Shown here one piece after another: positions 40,984 to 41,041 of a stretch of DNA of 41,041 bases (its first letter is position 1; each line of letters begins with the position of its first letter). Location of the stretch: NCBI RefSeq assembly GCF_001949145.1, contig NW_019091708.1, positions 4,291 through 45,331 of the forward strand, given 5' to 3'. This DNA comes from Acanthaster planci (Eukaryota > Echinodermata > Asteroidea > Valvatida > Acanthasteridae). The position numbers and the translations under genes are program-made. The notes below the pieces were generated by a model, which made no database searches, was not told where the DNA came from, and saw nothing but the letters and a program-made list of their open reading frames with translations.

Positions 40984-41041
40984 AAAAATATGGACCTGTG
41001 TTTGGCTGAACAACCTTTCACCACAGTTGGTTGATAGTATG

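Overview
This is eukaryotic, metazoan DNA. The window is almost filled by one gene on the + strand: the 3' portion of a very large secreted, gel-forming-type mucin. About 62 short exons can be assembled into roughly 11.2 kb of coding sequence (about 3,700 residues). They are separated by AT-rich GT-AG introns and end in a stop codon at 40981-40983. The 5' end of the gene lies upstream: no start codon or signal peptide is visible, and the first bases match an intron that elsewhere follows a mucin exon. The mix of Thr/Ser/Pro-rich cassettes with WxxW (CysD), TIL, VWC, discoidin-like and C-terminal cystine-knot domains suggests an invertebrate, perhaps a deuterostome (hemichordate, cephalochordate or echinoderm). 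That placement is inference.

Layout: (1) 238-11088: PTS (Pro/Thr/Ser) cassette exons of two alternating types, interrupted by two single-exon discoidin-like (F5/8 type C-like) domains at 3059-3520 and 9920-10381. (2) 11587-16727: a cysteine-rich block, WxxW domain, then TIL-VWC, TIL-VWC and a third VWC. (3) 16849-22002: short PTS linkers around two related, poorly recognised cysteine-rich modules (17750-19126 and 20322-20927), then a 257-codon PTS exon holding a 90-bp minisatellite. (4) 22819-23487: a divergent two-exon discoidin-like domain. (5) 23837-38888: more PTS cassettes, a third close discoidin-like copy (26544-27011), and a tandem array of a roughly 0.9-kb two-exon unit (about 30.0-34.7 kb). 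(6) 39047-40983: a final VWC domain and the CTCK dimerisation domain.

Every PTS cassette and every single-exon domain is flanked by phase-1 introns, and phase-0 introns occur only inside VWC, TIL or discoidin modules. Any cassette can therefore be gained, lost or skipped without breaking the frame. The region shows this turnover directly: duplicated exon pairs with their introns, a decayed pseudo-exon at 30091-30228, a +1 indel in the exon at 6696, and an N at 32416 where two different exon types are abutted (probable assembly collapse).

Introns carry two copies of a foldback, TA-flanked MITE-like element (18129-18808 and 37985-38612) and a 1.84-kb inverted-repeat-bounded insertion (27535-29374). 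No rRNA, tRNA, CRISPR or second protein-coding gene could be supported. Long open frames on the minus strand rich in Val/Gly/Asp are shadows of the Thr-rich exons.
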